DNA from: Alicyclobacillus mali
Lineage (GTDB): Bacteria; Bacillota; Bacilli; Alicyclobacillales; Alicyclobacillaceae
Length of the DNA stretch: 64,000 bases
Assembly: GCF_017329565.1 (NCBI RefSeq)
Contig: NZ_JAFMTT010000003.1
Strand: one strand, 5' to 3'
The notes beneath the pieces were generated by a model that saw only the letters and a list, made by a program, of their open reading frames with translations, had not been told where the DNA came from and searched no databases. Positions 40,823 through 49,816 of the stretch are shown one piece after another. Each line of letters opens with the position of its first letter. The stretch's first letter is position 1. Both the position numbers and the translations under genes were made by a program.

Positions 40823-41806
40823 GTGAAAGCGTGGGTTGTGCGAGAATTGGGACACCATCGCGATGTGCTGCGCCTTGAAGAGATTCCTAATCCCGCGATG
40901 CAGCCAGCAAGCGCGCGCATCCGCGTCGAAGCGGCGGCGCTCAACTTTCTGGATCTGCTGGTCTGCCAAGGGCAGTATCAGGAGAAGCCGCCTCTGCCCT
41001 TCACGCCCGGCGTCGAGGTGTGCGGCGTGATCGAAGAGGTCACACCGGGGTCGGCGTTTCAGGTGGGCGAGCGCGTCATTGCCCTGCCGCAGCTGCCGCA
41101 CGGCGGCCTGGCGGAGCAAGTGGTGGTGCCGCTTGCGCAGGTGCACCGCGTGCCCGAGGGGGCATCTCCGGCGGAGGCCGCCGCGATGTTTGTCACCTAT
41201 CACACGGCGTATTACGCGCTCCATCGCCTGGCGCGGCTCAAAGCCGGCGAGGTCTTGCTGGTGCATGCGGGTGCGGGCGGGGTCGGGTCCGCCGCGATTC
41301 AACTCGGCAAAGCCGCGGGCGCGCGCGTCATCGCGACGGCGGGCGGGCCGGAAAAGGTGGAAACGTGCCGCCAGCTTGGCGCGGACGAGGCCGTCGACTA
41401 CCGCAGCGCAGATTTTGTGGAGGCGGTGAAAGCGTTCACATCGGGCCGCGGCGCGGACGTGATCTTCGATCCGGTGGGTGGCGACGTCTTCGACCAGTCG
41501 CGCAGGTGCATCGCGTTCGAGGGGAGGCTGCTCGTCATCGGATTTGCGAGCGGGCGCATCCCGCAGGTCCCCATGAACCACGCGCTCGTGAAGAACTACA
41601 GCCTCGTGGGCGTGCACTGGGGGCTGTTTCATCGCCTGTACCCGGATGCGGTTCGCGAGATGCACGAGGAGCTCATCCGATTGTATGAGGCGGGGCGCAT
41701 TCGTCCTCTGGTGCGGCATGTCTACCCGTTCGAAGACGTGATTCCCGCGATGGACGCGCTCGGCGGGCGGCAGACGGTCGGCAAGGTCATCGTGACTGTG
41801 TCGTGA
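40823..41806 (+). CDS. NADPH:quinone oxidoreductase, zinc-independent MDR family
   Basis: A 327-residue medium-chain dehydrogenase/reductase. The N-terminal half has ALNFLDLLVCQGQYQEKPPL and PFTPGVEVCGVIEEV. The nucleotide-binding motif is HAGAGGVGSAAIQLGKAAGA (about 149-168). Structural and catalytic zinc cysteines of alcohol dehydrogenases are missing, as expected of quinone reductases. The start follows GGAGGGGG. It precedes an acyl-CoA dehydrogenase gene by 44 bases, so the two are probably co-transcribed; a role in acyl-CoA metabolism is possible. Confidence 0.85.
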   Translation: MKAWVVRELGHHRDVLRLEEIPNPAMQPASARIRVEAAALNFLDLLVCQGQYQEKPPLPFTPGVEVCGVIEEVTPGSAFQVGERVIALPQLPHGGLAEQVVVPLAQVHRVPEGASPAEAAAMFVTYHTAYYALHRLARLKAGEVLLVHAGAGGVGSAAIQLGKAAGARVIATAGGPEKVETCRQLGADEAVDYRSADFVEAVKAFTSGRGADVIFDPVGGDVFDQSRRCIAFEGRLLVIGFASGRIPQVPMNHALVKNYSLVGVHWGLFHRLYPDAVREMHEELIRLYEAGRIRPLVRHVYPFEDVIPAMDALGGRQTVGKVIVTVS

Positions 41807-41850
41807 CATCCAGGGCGATTCGCGCCGTGATCGAGAAGGGAGATTCGACG

Positions 41851-43608
41851 ATGGAACAGGTTCAGGTGCCCGGCGGGGAATTTCTGGTGCGCTCGGCCGA
41901 TCCGGCGGACGTCTACACGCCGGAGGAGTTCACCGAGGAGCACCGCATGATTCGGAAAACCGCGCGCGATTTCGTGGAGCGGGAGGTCTGGCCGAGTCAG
42001 GATGCCATCGAGGCCGAGGATTTCGACCTCGTGGTCCAGCTTTTGAAGCGGGCGGGCGATCTCGGCCTTCTCGCGCACAGCGTGCCGGAGGCGTACGGGG
42101 GCCTTGGGCTCGACAAGATTTCCAAGGGCATCGTGGGCGAGATGGTCGGCATGACGGGTGCGTACGGTGTGGCGCATTCCAACCACACCTGCATCGCGAC
42201 ACTGCCCATCACGTACTTCGCCAGTGAGGCTGTTAAGCAGCGCGTGCTGCCGAAGATGGCGAGCGGGGAATATCTCGGCGCCTACTGCCTGACCGAGCCC
42301 ACGGCCGGATCGGACGCGCTCGCGGCGAAGACGGTGGCGCGGCTCAGTGAAGACGGCACGCACTACCTCATCTCGGGGACGAAGCAGTTCATCACGAACG
42401 CGGGGTTCGCGGACACGTTTGTCGTGTACGCGAAGATCGACGGGGAGCAGTTCACCGCGTTCCTCGTGGAGAAATCGTTCCCGGGCATTTCCCTCGGGCC
42501 CGAGGAGCAGAAGATGGGCATTCATGGATCGTCCACGCGCCAGGTGATTTTCGACGAGTGCCCGGTGCCGGTGGAAAACGTGATTGGCGAGGTGGGCCGA
42601 GGGCACGCGGTGGCGCTTGGCGTGCTGAATCTCGGCCGGTACAATCTCGGCGCAGGCAATGTCGGCGGGGCGAAGCGGGCGCTGGCGGTGGCGGCGCGCT
42701 ACGCGGCGGAACGTCGCCAGTTCGGCCGGGCCATCGCGGAGTTTCCTGCGACACAGGCGAAGCTCGCGTCCGTGGCGGCGCGGATTTACGCGGCCGAGTC
42801 GCTCGTCTACCGGACCGCGGCGATGCTCGAAGATGCGCTGGCGCCGCTCTACGGCGACCTGCCAACGCGCGAGAAGGAAGCGCGGCTGCGCGAGCACGCC
42901 ATCGAGTGTGCCATCTGCAAGGTGCACGGTTCCGAGACGCTGTGGAAGGCCGCCGACGAGGCGGTGCAGATCCACGGTGGATACGGCTACATTCGCGAAT
43001 ATCACGTCGATCGGATGCTCCGCGACGCGCGCATTCAGCGAATCTTCGAGGGGACAAACGAGATCAACCGCCTGCTTATCCCGACGCACTTCCTGCGCCG
43101 CGTGAGCCGTCAACCCGAGCTGGTCTCCCGCTTGTCCGCGGCGGTGGACGCGCTGGGCAAGCCGCTGCAGGTGGGCGGTGGCCAGACGGCCCACGAGCGC
43201 GCGGCCATCGAGCAGATGCGCGCGCTGTACCTCGCCGGCTGCGCCCTGGTGGCGGATCGGTTCGCGGGCAGGCTCGATGCGGAGCAAGAGGTCGCGATGC
43301 ATTTGGCCGATCTCGCCATTTCGCTCTACGCCGCGGAGAGCGCGCTGGCGCGCGCGGAAAAGGCGGCATCCGGGGCGCAGTCCGAGGTGCACGCCGCGCT
43401 GGCCAGCGTCGCGGTGGACGACGAGATCCAGGCGGCGGTGCAGGCCGCGGTCGCGCTCTTCGCCGCGATTGGCGATCACGCGGGCGTGCGGGAGCGGGCG
43501 CTCGACGCCATCCGCAACCTCGCGGGTCTGCGCAATCCGGACGGGATCGCGAAACGGCGCAAGTTGGCGCGCACAGTGGTGGAACAAGGCGGGTATCCCA
43601 TCGATTGA
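41851..43608 (+). CDS. fadE: Acyl-CoA dehydrogenase, FadE/YusJ type
   Basis: A 585-residue flavoenzyme for the first step of fatty acid beta-oxidation. FAD and substrate motifs are AYCLTEPTAGSD, ISGTKQFITNAG, the catalytic Glu region in RIFEGTNEINRLL and QIHGGYGYIREYHVDRMLRD. The extra C-terminal domain of about 180 residues is typical of YusJ-like enzymes. ATG 41851 follows AAGGGAG. A hairpin at 43632 follows the stop. It is distinct from the interrupted dehydrogenase at the window start. Confidence 0.9.
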   Translation: MEQVQVPGGEFLVRSADPADVYTPEEFTEEHRMIRKTARDFVEREVWPSQDAIEAEDFDLVVQLLKRAGDLGLLAHSVPEAYGGLGLDKISKGIVGEMVGMTGAYGVAHSNHTCIATLPITYFASEAVKQRVLPKMASGEYLGAYCLTEPTAGSDALAAKTVARLSEDGTHYLISGTKQFITNAGFADTFVVYAKIDGEQFTAFLVEKSFPGISLGPEEQKMGIHGSSTRQVIFDECPVPVENVIGEVGRGHAVALGVLNLGRYNLGAGNVGGAKRALAVAARYAAERRQFGRAIAEFPATQAKLASVAARIYAAESLVYRTAAMLEDALAPLYGDLPTREKEARLREHAIECAICKVHGSETLWKAADEAVQIHGGYGYIREYHVDRMLRDARIQRIFEGTNEINRLLIPTHFLRRVSRQPELVSRLSAAVDALGKPLQVGGGQTAHERAAIEQMRALYLAGCALVADRFAGRLDAEQEVAMHLADLAISLYAAESALARAEKAASGAQSEVHAALASVAVDDEIQAAVQAAVALFAAIGDHAGVRERALDAIRNLAGLRNPDGIAKRRKLARTVVEQGGYPID

Positions 43609-43631
43609 ATCGGCGTTCTGTTTCGGCGCTC

Positions 43632-43658
43632 GAGGCAGCCCTGCGGCAGGGCTGCCTC
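43632..43658 (+). terminator. Hairpin after fadE
   Basis: GAGGCAGCCCTG pairs perfectly with CAGGGCTGCCTC, a 12-pair stem with a three-base loop, followed by GTTCG. The stem is strong but the T-run weak. Confidence 0.65.
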
Positions 43659-43743
43659 GTTCGCGCACAGGGGGACCGACGGGGGCTTTGATGAATTAGC
43701 GGTGGTCTCCTCCCCGAGGCATGGTTCGTAAGCAGGTACCGCG

Positions 43744-45282
43744 CTACAAACGGGGACTCGCCAGCATAAGCGCCCCGAAGGTGCCTTCAGCGGCGATGAT
43801 GGCGAGCGTGACGGCCATCACGGCAGTTGTCCAGCGGGAGACTTGAGACGATTCAGCTTCGCTCAGTCCACAGGACGATCCCGCCATCGTCACGCGCGAA
43901 GGCGAGGCCATGGTAGCACTCGATGCGGCCACGTTTTGAATGGAGGCAGCCAGGGCAACCGGAAGGCCGATGGCTCGCGCGGCTTGAGCCTGGAATGATG
44001 CGAACATCGCGTTCGCGGCCGAGTTGCTGCCCGTTAAATAACCTCCTAACCCCCCGAGAAAAGGGACGCATGCAATATACGTTCGGCCTGCGCCTGCCAC
44101 TCCGTCGGCGATGACGCGCGTCATTCCCGTGTCGCGCATGAGCGCTGCAAGGATGAAGAAGCAGACAGTGGATCCGATCACGCCGTAGGCCTGGCGCAGC
44201 CAGCGATCTGCGATGTGCCTCAGTCTCTTGGCCGGGACCCGGAATAGCAGCCAGCAAGCGAAGCATCCCAACAGCAAGGCCATCCCTGGATTTTCGACGA
44301 CGCTCAGCGAGATGTCATAGGAGGGTAGCGTCCATGTCGTCCACCGGTTCAACATCTTGGTGACGGAGGGCATGGCCGAAGTCGTAAAACAAGTGAAAAA
44401 CACAAGGGCGTAAGGGGTCATCGAACGCGCCCACGCCCTCCATTCCGCAACCTGCCCCCTTTCAGATCCGCCGGGACCAATCGGGGTACTCTTGTTCCAA
44501 GCCAAACGAAGAATGAGCGTCGTGGCAGCGCTTGACACTGCGCCTGCGATGGTCGGGGGCAAAATGTCATTGAAGCCGATAAGGCACGCCGCCTCCACGA
44601 GGCAGGCCACCCATAGGTCCGTTGCGTGCTGTCTGAACCCGGAGCGCCCCACGCAAAGATAGAGCGCGATGGCGCCGTATAAAAGGAGCAGTGGGATGCT
44701 CAAGGCCGCAGAACAGAAAGCAAGCGTTCGAAGCGGCACGCCGGACAATGTGCTGTTGATCCATGTCCCGGCTGCGAACGCCCCCCACGGAACCTGGGAC
44801 TGTGTCAACAGGGAAATTTGTGCAATTCTCCGCCGTGGGAGCCACTGCATGGCGGAAAGGAGTGCGGCCGAGAGCACGATGCCCAATCCGAAGCCCGTCG
44901 TCGCTTCGAAGAACGGGCCAACGGCTGACACCACGAGCAGCGTTTGACGCCCAGGCGAGGTGATTCTGCCCAGCAGCAGGCGTTGGATGGTTTCGAACGA
45001 GCCCGCATCCAACAGCACGTGATAAAAGAGGAGCCCGAAGAGAAGCACTTCAGCGACAGGAATCGACTCTAGAGCTCCTCGGATCATGGTGTCGAGCATG
45101 GAAATATTCGATGTTTGGTTCACAACGTGGAAGGACGCGATGATCCCTGCAGCGGCACAAGCTATGAGTCCCGCACGGAACGAAGACCAGCGTAGAACAT
45201 ACGTCACCAACAAGGCCACAAATACGGGGAGACACGAAAACACCAGCGATAGGAGACCGGGGTGCAAGAACTTCACCTCCAT
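43744..45282 (-). CDS. L-lactate permease family transporter
   Basis: A 512-residue protein with about twelve or thirteen transmembrane segments. The LctP family features include PFFEATTGFGLGIVLSAA near residue 125 and GGLGGYLTGSNSAANAMFAS near residue 405. Members import L-lactate or glycolate with protons. The start is ATG 45282 with a weak site. A divergent XRE-cupin regulator shares the upstream region, where a direct repeat lies at the start. Lactate is the best guess for substrate, though other hydroxy acids are possible. Confidence 0.82.
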   Translation of the reverse strand: MEVKFLHPGLLSLVFSCLPVFVALLVTYVLRWSSFRAGLIACAAAGIIASFHVVNQTSNISMLDTMIRGALESIPVAEVLLFGLLFYHVLLDAGSFETIQRLLLGRITSPGRQTLLVVSAVGPFFEATTGFGLGIVLSAALLSAMQWLPRRRIAQISLLTQSQVPWGAFAAGTWINSTLSGVPLRTLAFCSAALSIPLLLLYGAIALYLCVGRSGFRQHATDLWVACLVEAACLIGFNDILPPTIAGAVSSAATTLILRLAWNKSTPIGPGGSERGQVAEWRAWARSMTPYALVFFTCFTTSAMPSVTKMLNRWTTWTLPSYDISLSVVENPGMALLLGCFACWLLFRVPAKRLRHIADRWLRQAYGVIGSTVCFFILAALMRDTGMTRVIADGVAGAGRTYIACVPFLGGLGGYLTGSNSAANAMFASFQAQAARAIGLPVALAASIQNVAASSATMASPSRVTMAGSSCGLSEAESSQVSRWTTAVMAVTLAIIAAEGTFGALMLASPRL

Positions 45283-45309
45283 AGAGAAAATAAATTCGTT
45301 ATAGAGAAA
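45281..45309. repeat. Direct repeat at the lctP-type/xre intergenic region
   Basis: ATAGAGAAA occurs at 45281-45289 and 45301-45309, start to start 20 bases, about two helical turns. The position between the permease start and the regulator gene suggests an operator for the XRE-cupin protein. Confidence 0.4.
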
Positions 45310-45375
45310 GATCGTTTGGTATCATCTTGTTCAGAAATGCAGCACTTGTCAACCGGCTGAGAGGCGAATGAACCT

Positions 45376-45927
45376 ATGGGGTTTGGAGCGAACGTGCGGA
45401 AGCAGCGTGAGGCCCTGGGGATGACGTTGCAGGCGCTATCGGAGCACGCGGGTGTCAGCGTGTCGATGCTGTCGGACATCGAACGGGAGAAAAAGAGTCC
45501 GACGCTTCCGGTTGCATGCCGAATTGCAGAAGCCCTCGATACCACGCTTTCGCGGTTGCTTGAAGAGCGGGGCGAGCAAGACGTGATCGTCATTCGGCAG
45601 CATGAGCGACGGGTGTATCGGGATCCCTCCGGCTTCGAGCGCCATCTGCTCTCCCCGGCCTTTTCTACGCGGGGGGTGGAATGGATTCTCAACGTTGTGC
45701 CGCCGAGAGGCGACTCGGGATGGTTTCCGCCTCATCGCCCTGGCGTGGAGGAGTTCGTCACGGTGGAAACGGGGCGCATCATCGCACACATCGGGGACAC
45801 GCAGCTTCAACTCGATACGGGGGACAGCCTTTACTTTGCGGCGGACGTGCCCCATCGATTTTCAAATCCGACGGACGAGGCGTGCCGATATTACCTGATC
45901 ATCGATTCTCACGGCTTGCGCCCGTGA
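45376..45927 (+). CDS. XRE-family regulator with cupin domain
   Basis: A 183-residue regulator. The helix-turn-helix (about 4-60) has VRKQREALGMTLQALSEHAG and VSVSMLSDIEREKKSPTL. A cupin_2 sensor domain fills about 105-180, with PHRPGVEEFVTVETG and LYFAADVPHRFSNP carrying metal-type histidines. Such proteins often control catabolic or transport genes in response to a small ligand. It is divergent from the lactate-type permease and probably regulates it through the direct repeat between them. Confidence 0.85.
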   Translation: MGFGANVRKQREALGMTLQALSEHAGVSVSMLSDIEREKKSPTLPVACRIAEALDTTLSRLLEERGEQDVIVIRQHERRVYRDPSGFERHLLSPAFSTRGVEWILNVVPPRGDSGWFPPHRPGVEEFVTVETGRIIAHIGDTQLQLDTGDSLYFAADVPHRFSNPTDEACRYYLIIDSHGLRP

Positions 45928-45995
45928 CCCGCCACTTCAACTGGATTCGCTGAGTCGAATTGGGTACGCTTGTCCTCGGGCTTGTTTGGCGAGTT

Positions 45996-46004
45996 TGGTA
46001 TAAT
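45996..46004 (+). promoter_or_regulatory. Extended -10 promoter of speE
   Basis: TGGTATAAT combines a consensus -10 with the extended TGN, 20 bases before the start. No -35 is convincing. Confidence 0.55.
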
Positions 46005-46023
46005 ACCGCCCGAGAAAGGATGG

Positions 46024-46863
46024 ATGAGCGTGGCACAGACCAATCTGTGGTTTACCGAGCTTCAGAACGACAACCTGACGATTGGCTTGCGGATAGAGAA
46101 GACCATTCACAGCGAGAAGACGGAGTACCAGCAGCTCGATGTCTACAAGACGGTCCAGTACGGCAATCTGCTCGTGCTCGACGGCTGCATCATGACCACG
46201 GACAAGGACGAGTTTGTGTATCACGAGATGCTGGCGCACGTGCCGCTGCACACGCACCCGAATCCGAAGAGCGTGCTCGTGGTGGGCGGCGGCGACGGGG
46301 GCATTATCCGCGAGGTCATCAAACATCCGTCGGTCGAGCGCGCGGTGCTTGCCGAGATCGACGGGCGCGTCGTGGAGGCGTCCATGATGTACTTTCCGCA
46401 CATCGCGTCGGGCCTTTCGGATCCGCGCGTCGACGTGCAGATTGTGGACGGCATCCGCTACGTCGAGGAGCATCCGAACGAGTTCGACGTCATCCTCATC
46501 GATTCCACGGATCCGGTGGGGCCAGCGGTGGGACTCTTCCAGCGCCCGTTCTACCAGTCCGTGTTCCGAGCGCTGAAGGAAGACGGCCTCATGGCCGCGC
46601 AGACGGAGTCGCCGTTCATCAACCAGGCCCTCATCCGTCAGGTGTATGGCGATGTGCGGGCGACGTTCCCGATTGTCAACCTGTACCTCGCGTATGTGCC
46701 CACGTACCCGACGGGCATGTGGAGCTTTACGCTCGGCAGTAAGAGGTATCGCCCCCAGGACGTCCGCGAGGTCCGGGTGCAGGACACCAAGTATTACAAT
46801 CGCGACATCCACCACGCTTCGCTTGCTCTGCCGAACTTTGTGAAGGAGCTCGTCGGCGAATGA
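46024..46863 (+). CDS. speE: Spermidine synthase
   Basis: A 279-residue aminopropyltransferase using decarboxylated SAM and putrescine. The N-terminal beta domain has LWFTELQNDNLTIGLRI and DGCIMTTDKDEFVYHEML. The Rossmann core has VLVVGGGDGGIIREV, AEIDGRVVE and LIDSTDPVGPA with the catalytic Asp. ATG 46024 is used; GTG 46030 is at better spacing to AAAGGATGG and also possible. The end overlaps speB (ATGA). The route is probably arginine to agmatine to putrescine to spermidine. Confidence 0.93.
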   Translation: MSVAQTNLWFTELQNDNLTIGLRIEKTIHSEKTEYQQLDVYKTVQYGNLLVLDGCIMTTDKDEFVYHEMLAHVPLHTHPNPKSVLVVGGGDGGIIREVIKHPSVERAVLAEIDGRVVEASMMYFPHIASGLSDPRVDVQIVDGIRYVEEHPNEFDVILIDSTDPVGPAVGLFQRPFYQSVFRALKEDGLMAAQTESPFINQALIRQVYGDVRATFPIVNLYLAYVPTYPTGMWSFTLGSKRYRPQDVREVRVQDTKYYNRDIHHASLALPNFVKELVGE

Positions 46864-47747
46864 CGTTCTCGTTTGATGTGGAGAAGCCTTTTCCGCTCGC
46901 CTACAGCGGCAACGTGTTCATCGGCGCCACCGAGGATTTCGCCGCCGCCCGGGCGGTCATCTACGGCATGCCCATGGATTGGACCGTGTCCTTCCGAGCC
47001 GGGGCCAGGCTTGGCCCCGCGCGCATCCGCGAAGTGAGCCTCGGGCTCGAGGAGTACAGCCCGTATCTCGATCGCGACCTGAGCGAGATCGCCTATTTTG
47101 ACGCGGGGGACATTCCGCTTCCGTTCGGCAATCCGGAGGAGAGCCTGGAACGCATCTATCAGTACGTGTCGGCGCTCTACGCCGCGGACAAGCTGCCAAT
47201 AGGCCTCGGCGGCGAACACCTGGTCTCGTGGGGATCCATCCGCGCGGCGGCGGAGCGCTATCCGGATCTGCGCGTCATCCACATCGACGCGCACACGGAT
47301 CTGCGAGAGCACTATGAGGGTGAACCGCTTTCGCATGCCACAGTTATCAAGAAGGTGTGTGATCTCATCGGGCCGGATCGCGTGTACCAGTTCGGCATCC
47401 GCAGCGGGACGCGCGAGGAGTTCCGCTGGGCGCGCGAGCACACCCACTTCGCGCCGTTCGAGCTCGCCGAGCCGCTCCGCGCCGTGCTGCCGGAATTGCA
47501 CGGGAAGCCGGTGTACATCACCTGGGACATCGACGTGTTCGATCCGGCCACGGCTCCAGGCACGGGCACGGCGGAGCACGGCGGCATCTTCGCGCCCGAG
47601 GCGTTCCGCGCCATCACGTACATGAAGGCTCTGCGCGTCGTCGGCTTCGATCTCGTCGAGGTGGCGCCTCAGATCGATCCGACGGAGCAGACGCAGATCC
47701 TCGCGGCGAAAATCGTGCGCGAGGCCCTGCTCGCGTTTGTGCGGTGA
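46860..47747 (+). CDS. speB: Agmatinase
   Basis: A 295-residue ureohydrolase that makes putrescine and urea from agmatine. The two-manganese site is visible in GGEHLVSWG, HIDAHTDLRE and TWDIDVFDPATAPGTGT. The length and the gene order after speE match Bacillus SpeB. The start is coupled to the speE stop by a four-base overlap. No arginine decarboxylase gene lies nearby. Confidence 0.93.
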   Translation: MTFSFDVEKPFPLAYSGNVFIGATEDFAAARAVIYGMPMDWTVSFRAGARLGPARIREVSLGLEEYSPYLDRDLSEIAYFDAGDIPLPFGNPEESLERIYQYVSALYAADKLPIGLGGEHLVSWGSIRAAAERYPDLRVIHIDAHTDLREHYEGEPLSHATVIKKVCDLIGPDRVYQFGIRSGTREEFRWAREHTHFAPFELAEPLRAVLPELHGKPVYITWDIDVFDPATAPGTGTAEHGGIFAPEAFRAITYMKALRVVGFDLVEVAPQIDPTEQTQILAAKIVREALLAFVR

Positions 47748-47752
47748 GGACC

Positions 47753-48202
47753 ATGAGTACCTGGTTGGAACCGCAGGAAGGCGTGTCCTGGGGTTGCCAC
47801 GTCACCTGGCGCCGGCGCGCGCGCATGAATGAAGGCGGGCGGGCGCGGTATCAGACCACCCGCGGGGAGGCAAAGGACGCCCGCTGGCTCCAGACAAAAG
47901 GCGGCCACCTTCTCTCGTTCCAGGACGACGAGGCCGTGTACGCCGTGCGCATGGAGCGCCATCGCGTCCTCATGGTGCGCCGCGGCGACGTATCGCTCAC
48001 GCAGATCTTCGCCGCTGGCAAATCGCAGGACCTCGTCCTTCGCGCCTACGGGAAAGAGCTGCCGGTCCGCGCCGAGACGCGGTCCGTCGAGGTGTCCGTG
48101 GGCGAAGCCGGTGGCAGGGCGCACGTGACCTTCGATCTGATGTACGCGGACGAGGCGGAGCAGTCGGTCGATCTCGTCTTTCAGTGGGTCCGCCGATCCT
48201 GA
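47753..48202 (+). CDS. YwiB-like DUF1934 protein
   Basis: A 149-residue predicted beta-barrel protein resembling B. subtilis YwiB (DUF1934, lipocalin-like fold of unknown role). The alternating pattern VSLTQIFAAGKSQDLVLRA then HVTFDLMYADEAEQSVDLVF fits strands. ATG 47753 follows GGTGAGGA, which overlaps the speB stop. YwiB-type genes neighbour speE-speB in several Bacillales (family knowledge). Its 3' end overlaps the convergent glycosyltransferase gene by 22 bases. Confidence 0.6.
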   Translation: MSTWLEPQEGVSWGCHVTWRRRARMNEGGRARYQTTRGEAKDARWLQTKGGHLLSFQDDEAVYAVRMERHRVLMVRRGDVSLTQIFAAGKSQDLVLRAYGKELPVRAETRSVEVSVGEAGGRAHVTFDLMYADEAEQSVDLVFQWVRRS

Positions 48203-49014
48203 GCGCCGGCGGACGTGCGAGGGACGAGATCGGCCACGTCCAGCCATCCTTCGGGATGCATTCCCCATACAATCTCGTACGGATCTCCCCATTCGCGCAT
48301 CATGCGCTCATACATCGCCTTTTTGATGGCGTTGAGTCGCGCCCGCTCCTCGGGGCGCGTGAGATTCGCCGCGTGCAGGCGGACGTGGTACAGCACGCGA
48401 TCCACGTGCAGGAATCGGCCGATGGCGGCGAGCTTGAGGAGGATGAGCTTGTCCTCGTAGAAGCGGCCTTGGCCGTGCGGGTCGCGCTCAAAACCTCCGA
48501 CGCGCAGGACGGCCTCCGTGCGGTAAAAGCGCGGAACGAGATACGGCCCGTAGCGAAAGAAGTCGAACTTGTCCGAAAACGGGCGCCCGCGCAGGACGTG
48601 ATCTCGCACCAGGCGGCCGCGGTCCTCTCGCCAGTGCTGCGCGTTGGCCGACGCCAGCACCGCATCTTCGGATCCCTCGTCCATGGCGGCCATCAAGTCG
48701 GCGAGAGCCGTCGGCGCGAGCCAGTCGTCGCTGTCCAGCGTGACGAAGTACGGCGTATGCACGTGCGGCAGGGCGGCCTGCAGTGCGTTGCCAAGGCCCA
48801 CGTTGTTCCCGAGCGCCAGCACGCGCACGCGAGCATCCCACAGGTAGCGCCGGGCAATCGCGAGCGAGTCGTCCGTGGAGCCATCGTCCACGACGAGCAG
48901 TTCCCACGCCGGCGTGGTCTGGCTGAACACGCTGGCGATGGCCAGCGGCAGTTCGCGCGCACGGTTGTACACGGCGAGCACCACCGTCACGCGCGGCTCT
49001 CCCCCGCTCTGCAT
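48181..49014 (-). CDS. Family 2 glycosyltransferase
   Basis: A 277-residue GT-A-type enzyme. The N-terminal nucleotide-sugar motifs are VTVVLAVYNRARELPLAIAS, VVDDGSTDDS and TLDSDDWLAP (DXD-type). A C-terminal region with RFYEDKLILLKLAA and HVRLHAANLTRPEE follows. There are no membrane segments. ATG 49014 follows AAAGGAGG. Donor and acceptor are unknown; surface polysaccharide or glycoprotein work is typical. It is divergent from pxpB. Confidence 0.85.
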   Translation of the reverse strand: MQSGGEPRVTVVLAVYNRARELPLAIASVFSQTTPAWELLVVDDGSTDDSLAIARRYLWDARVRVLALGNNVGLGNALQAALPHVHTPYFVTLDSDDWLAPTALADLMAAMDEGSEDAVLASANAQHWREDRGRLVRDHVLRGRPFSDKFDFFRYGPYLVPRFYRTEAVLRVGGFERDPHGQGRFYEDKLILLKLAAIGRFLHVDRVLYHVRLHAANLTRPEERARLNAIKKAMYERMMREWGDPYEIVWGMHPEGWLDVADLVPRTSAGAQDRRTH

Positions 49015-49096
49015 GGCCAACCTCCTTTGCGCGGAACAAGGCGCGAAAATTCGATACAATGAGTGTAAATCATCTTGGAAGGCGTGGGAAACGGCC

Positions 49097-49816
49097 GTGA
49101 TCGAAGACAAGGTGCGACTGGAGTTCATGGGCGATCAGGCGCTTCTCCTGCGCCTCCCGGAGGACGTCTCCATCGAGACGGGCGAGGCGCTCGACAGGCT
49201 TCTGTCTTTGCGAGCGGCGCTTTTGCGAGAGTTCGAAGGCGTACGCGGGATTGAGGACATCATTATCGGCTATCGATCTGTCGCCGTCTATGCGCGCTTC
49301 GAGGATGTGGCACCCGAAGACTTGCTGGCGCGCGCTCGCCGCGCGATTCAGGGGTCAGGGGGCGCGCCCGTGGCTTCGACGAGGCCGGGGGCCGTCGTCA
49401 CGCTGCCGGTGGTCTACGGCGGTTCCTTCGGCCCGGACTTGGGCGAGGTGGCCGAGCGCGCCGGACTTTCGCCGCAGGACGTGATCCGGCTGCATCAGGA
49501 GGCGGTCTACCGCGTGGCGATGGTCGGATTTTCGCCGGGGTTCGCCTATCTCATCGGCTTGCCGGAACCGCTTCGCGTGCCGCGCCGCGAGACCCCGCGA
49601 AGCCGGGTGGAACAGGGCTCGGTCGGGATCGCGGGCTTTCAGACGGGGGTGTATTCGTTCGCGACACCTGGGGGGTGGCAGATCATCGGCCGCACGCCGG
49701 TGGCGCTGTTTGACGTGCGCCGATCTTCGCCGAGCCTTCTTGCGCCAGGCGACGAGGTGCGGTTTGAAGCGGTGACGGAGGAGGAATACCATGGCGGCTT
49801 TGGCGCGTACACATGA
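49097..49816 (+). CDS. pxpB: 5-Oxoprolinase subunit B (KipI family)
   Basis: A 239-residue subunit of the ATP-dependent 5-oxoprolinase that opens pyroglutamate to glutamate. Family patterns are FMGDQALLLRLPEDVS near the start, LHQEAVYRVAMVGFSPGFAY (about 134-153) and GSVGIAGFQTGVYSFATPGG (about 174-193). GTG 49097 is used, with GGAAGG 14 bases upstream; the true start may differ by a few codons. It overlaps pxpC by 26 bases. The three genes occur in the order B-C-A. Confidence 0.87.
   Translation: MIEDKVRLEFMGDQALLLRLPEDVSIETGEALDRLLSLRAALLREFEGVRGIEDIIIGYRSVAVYARFEDVAPEDLLARARRAIQGSGGAPVASTRPGAVVTLPVVYGGSFGPDLGEVAERAGLSPQDVIRLHQEAVYRVAMVGFSPGFAYLIGLPEPLRVPRRETPRSRVEQGSVGIAGFQTGVYSFATPGGWQIIGRTPVALFDVRRSSPSLLAPGDEVRFEAVTEEEYHGGFGAYT

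Noticed and set aside
41722..43668. 648-residue minus-strand frame over fadE
   Set aside because: Shadow of the acyl-CoA dehydrogenase gene, rich in Arg and His as expected of antisense GC-rich DNA.
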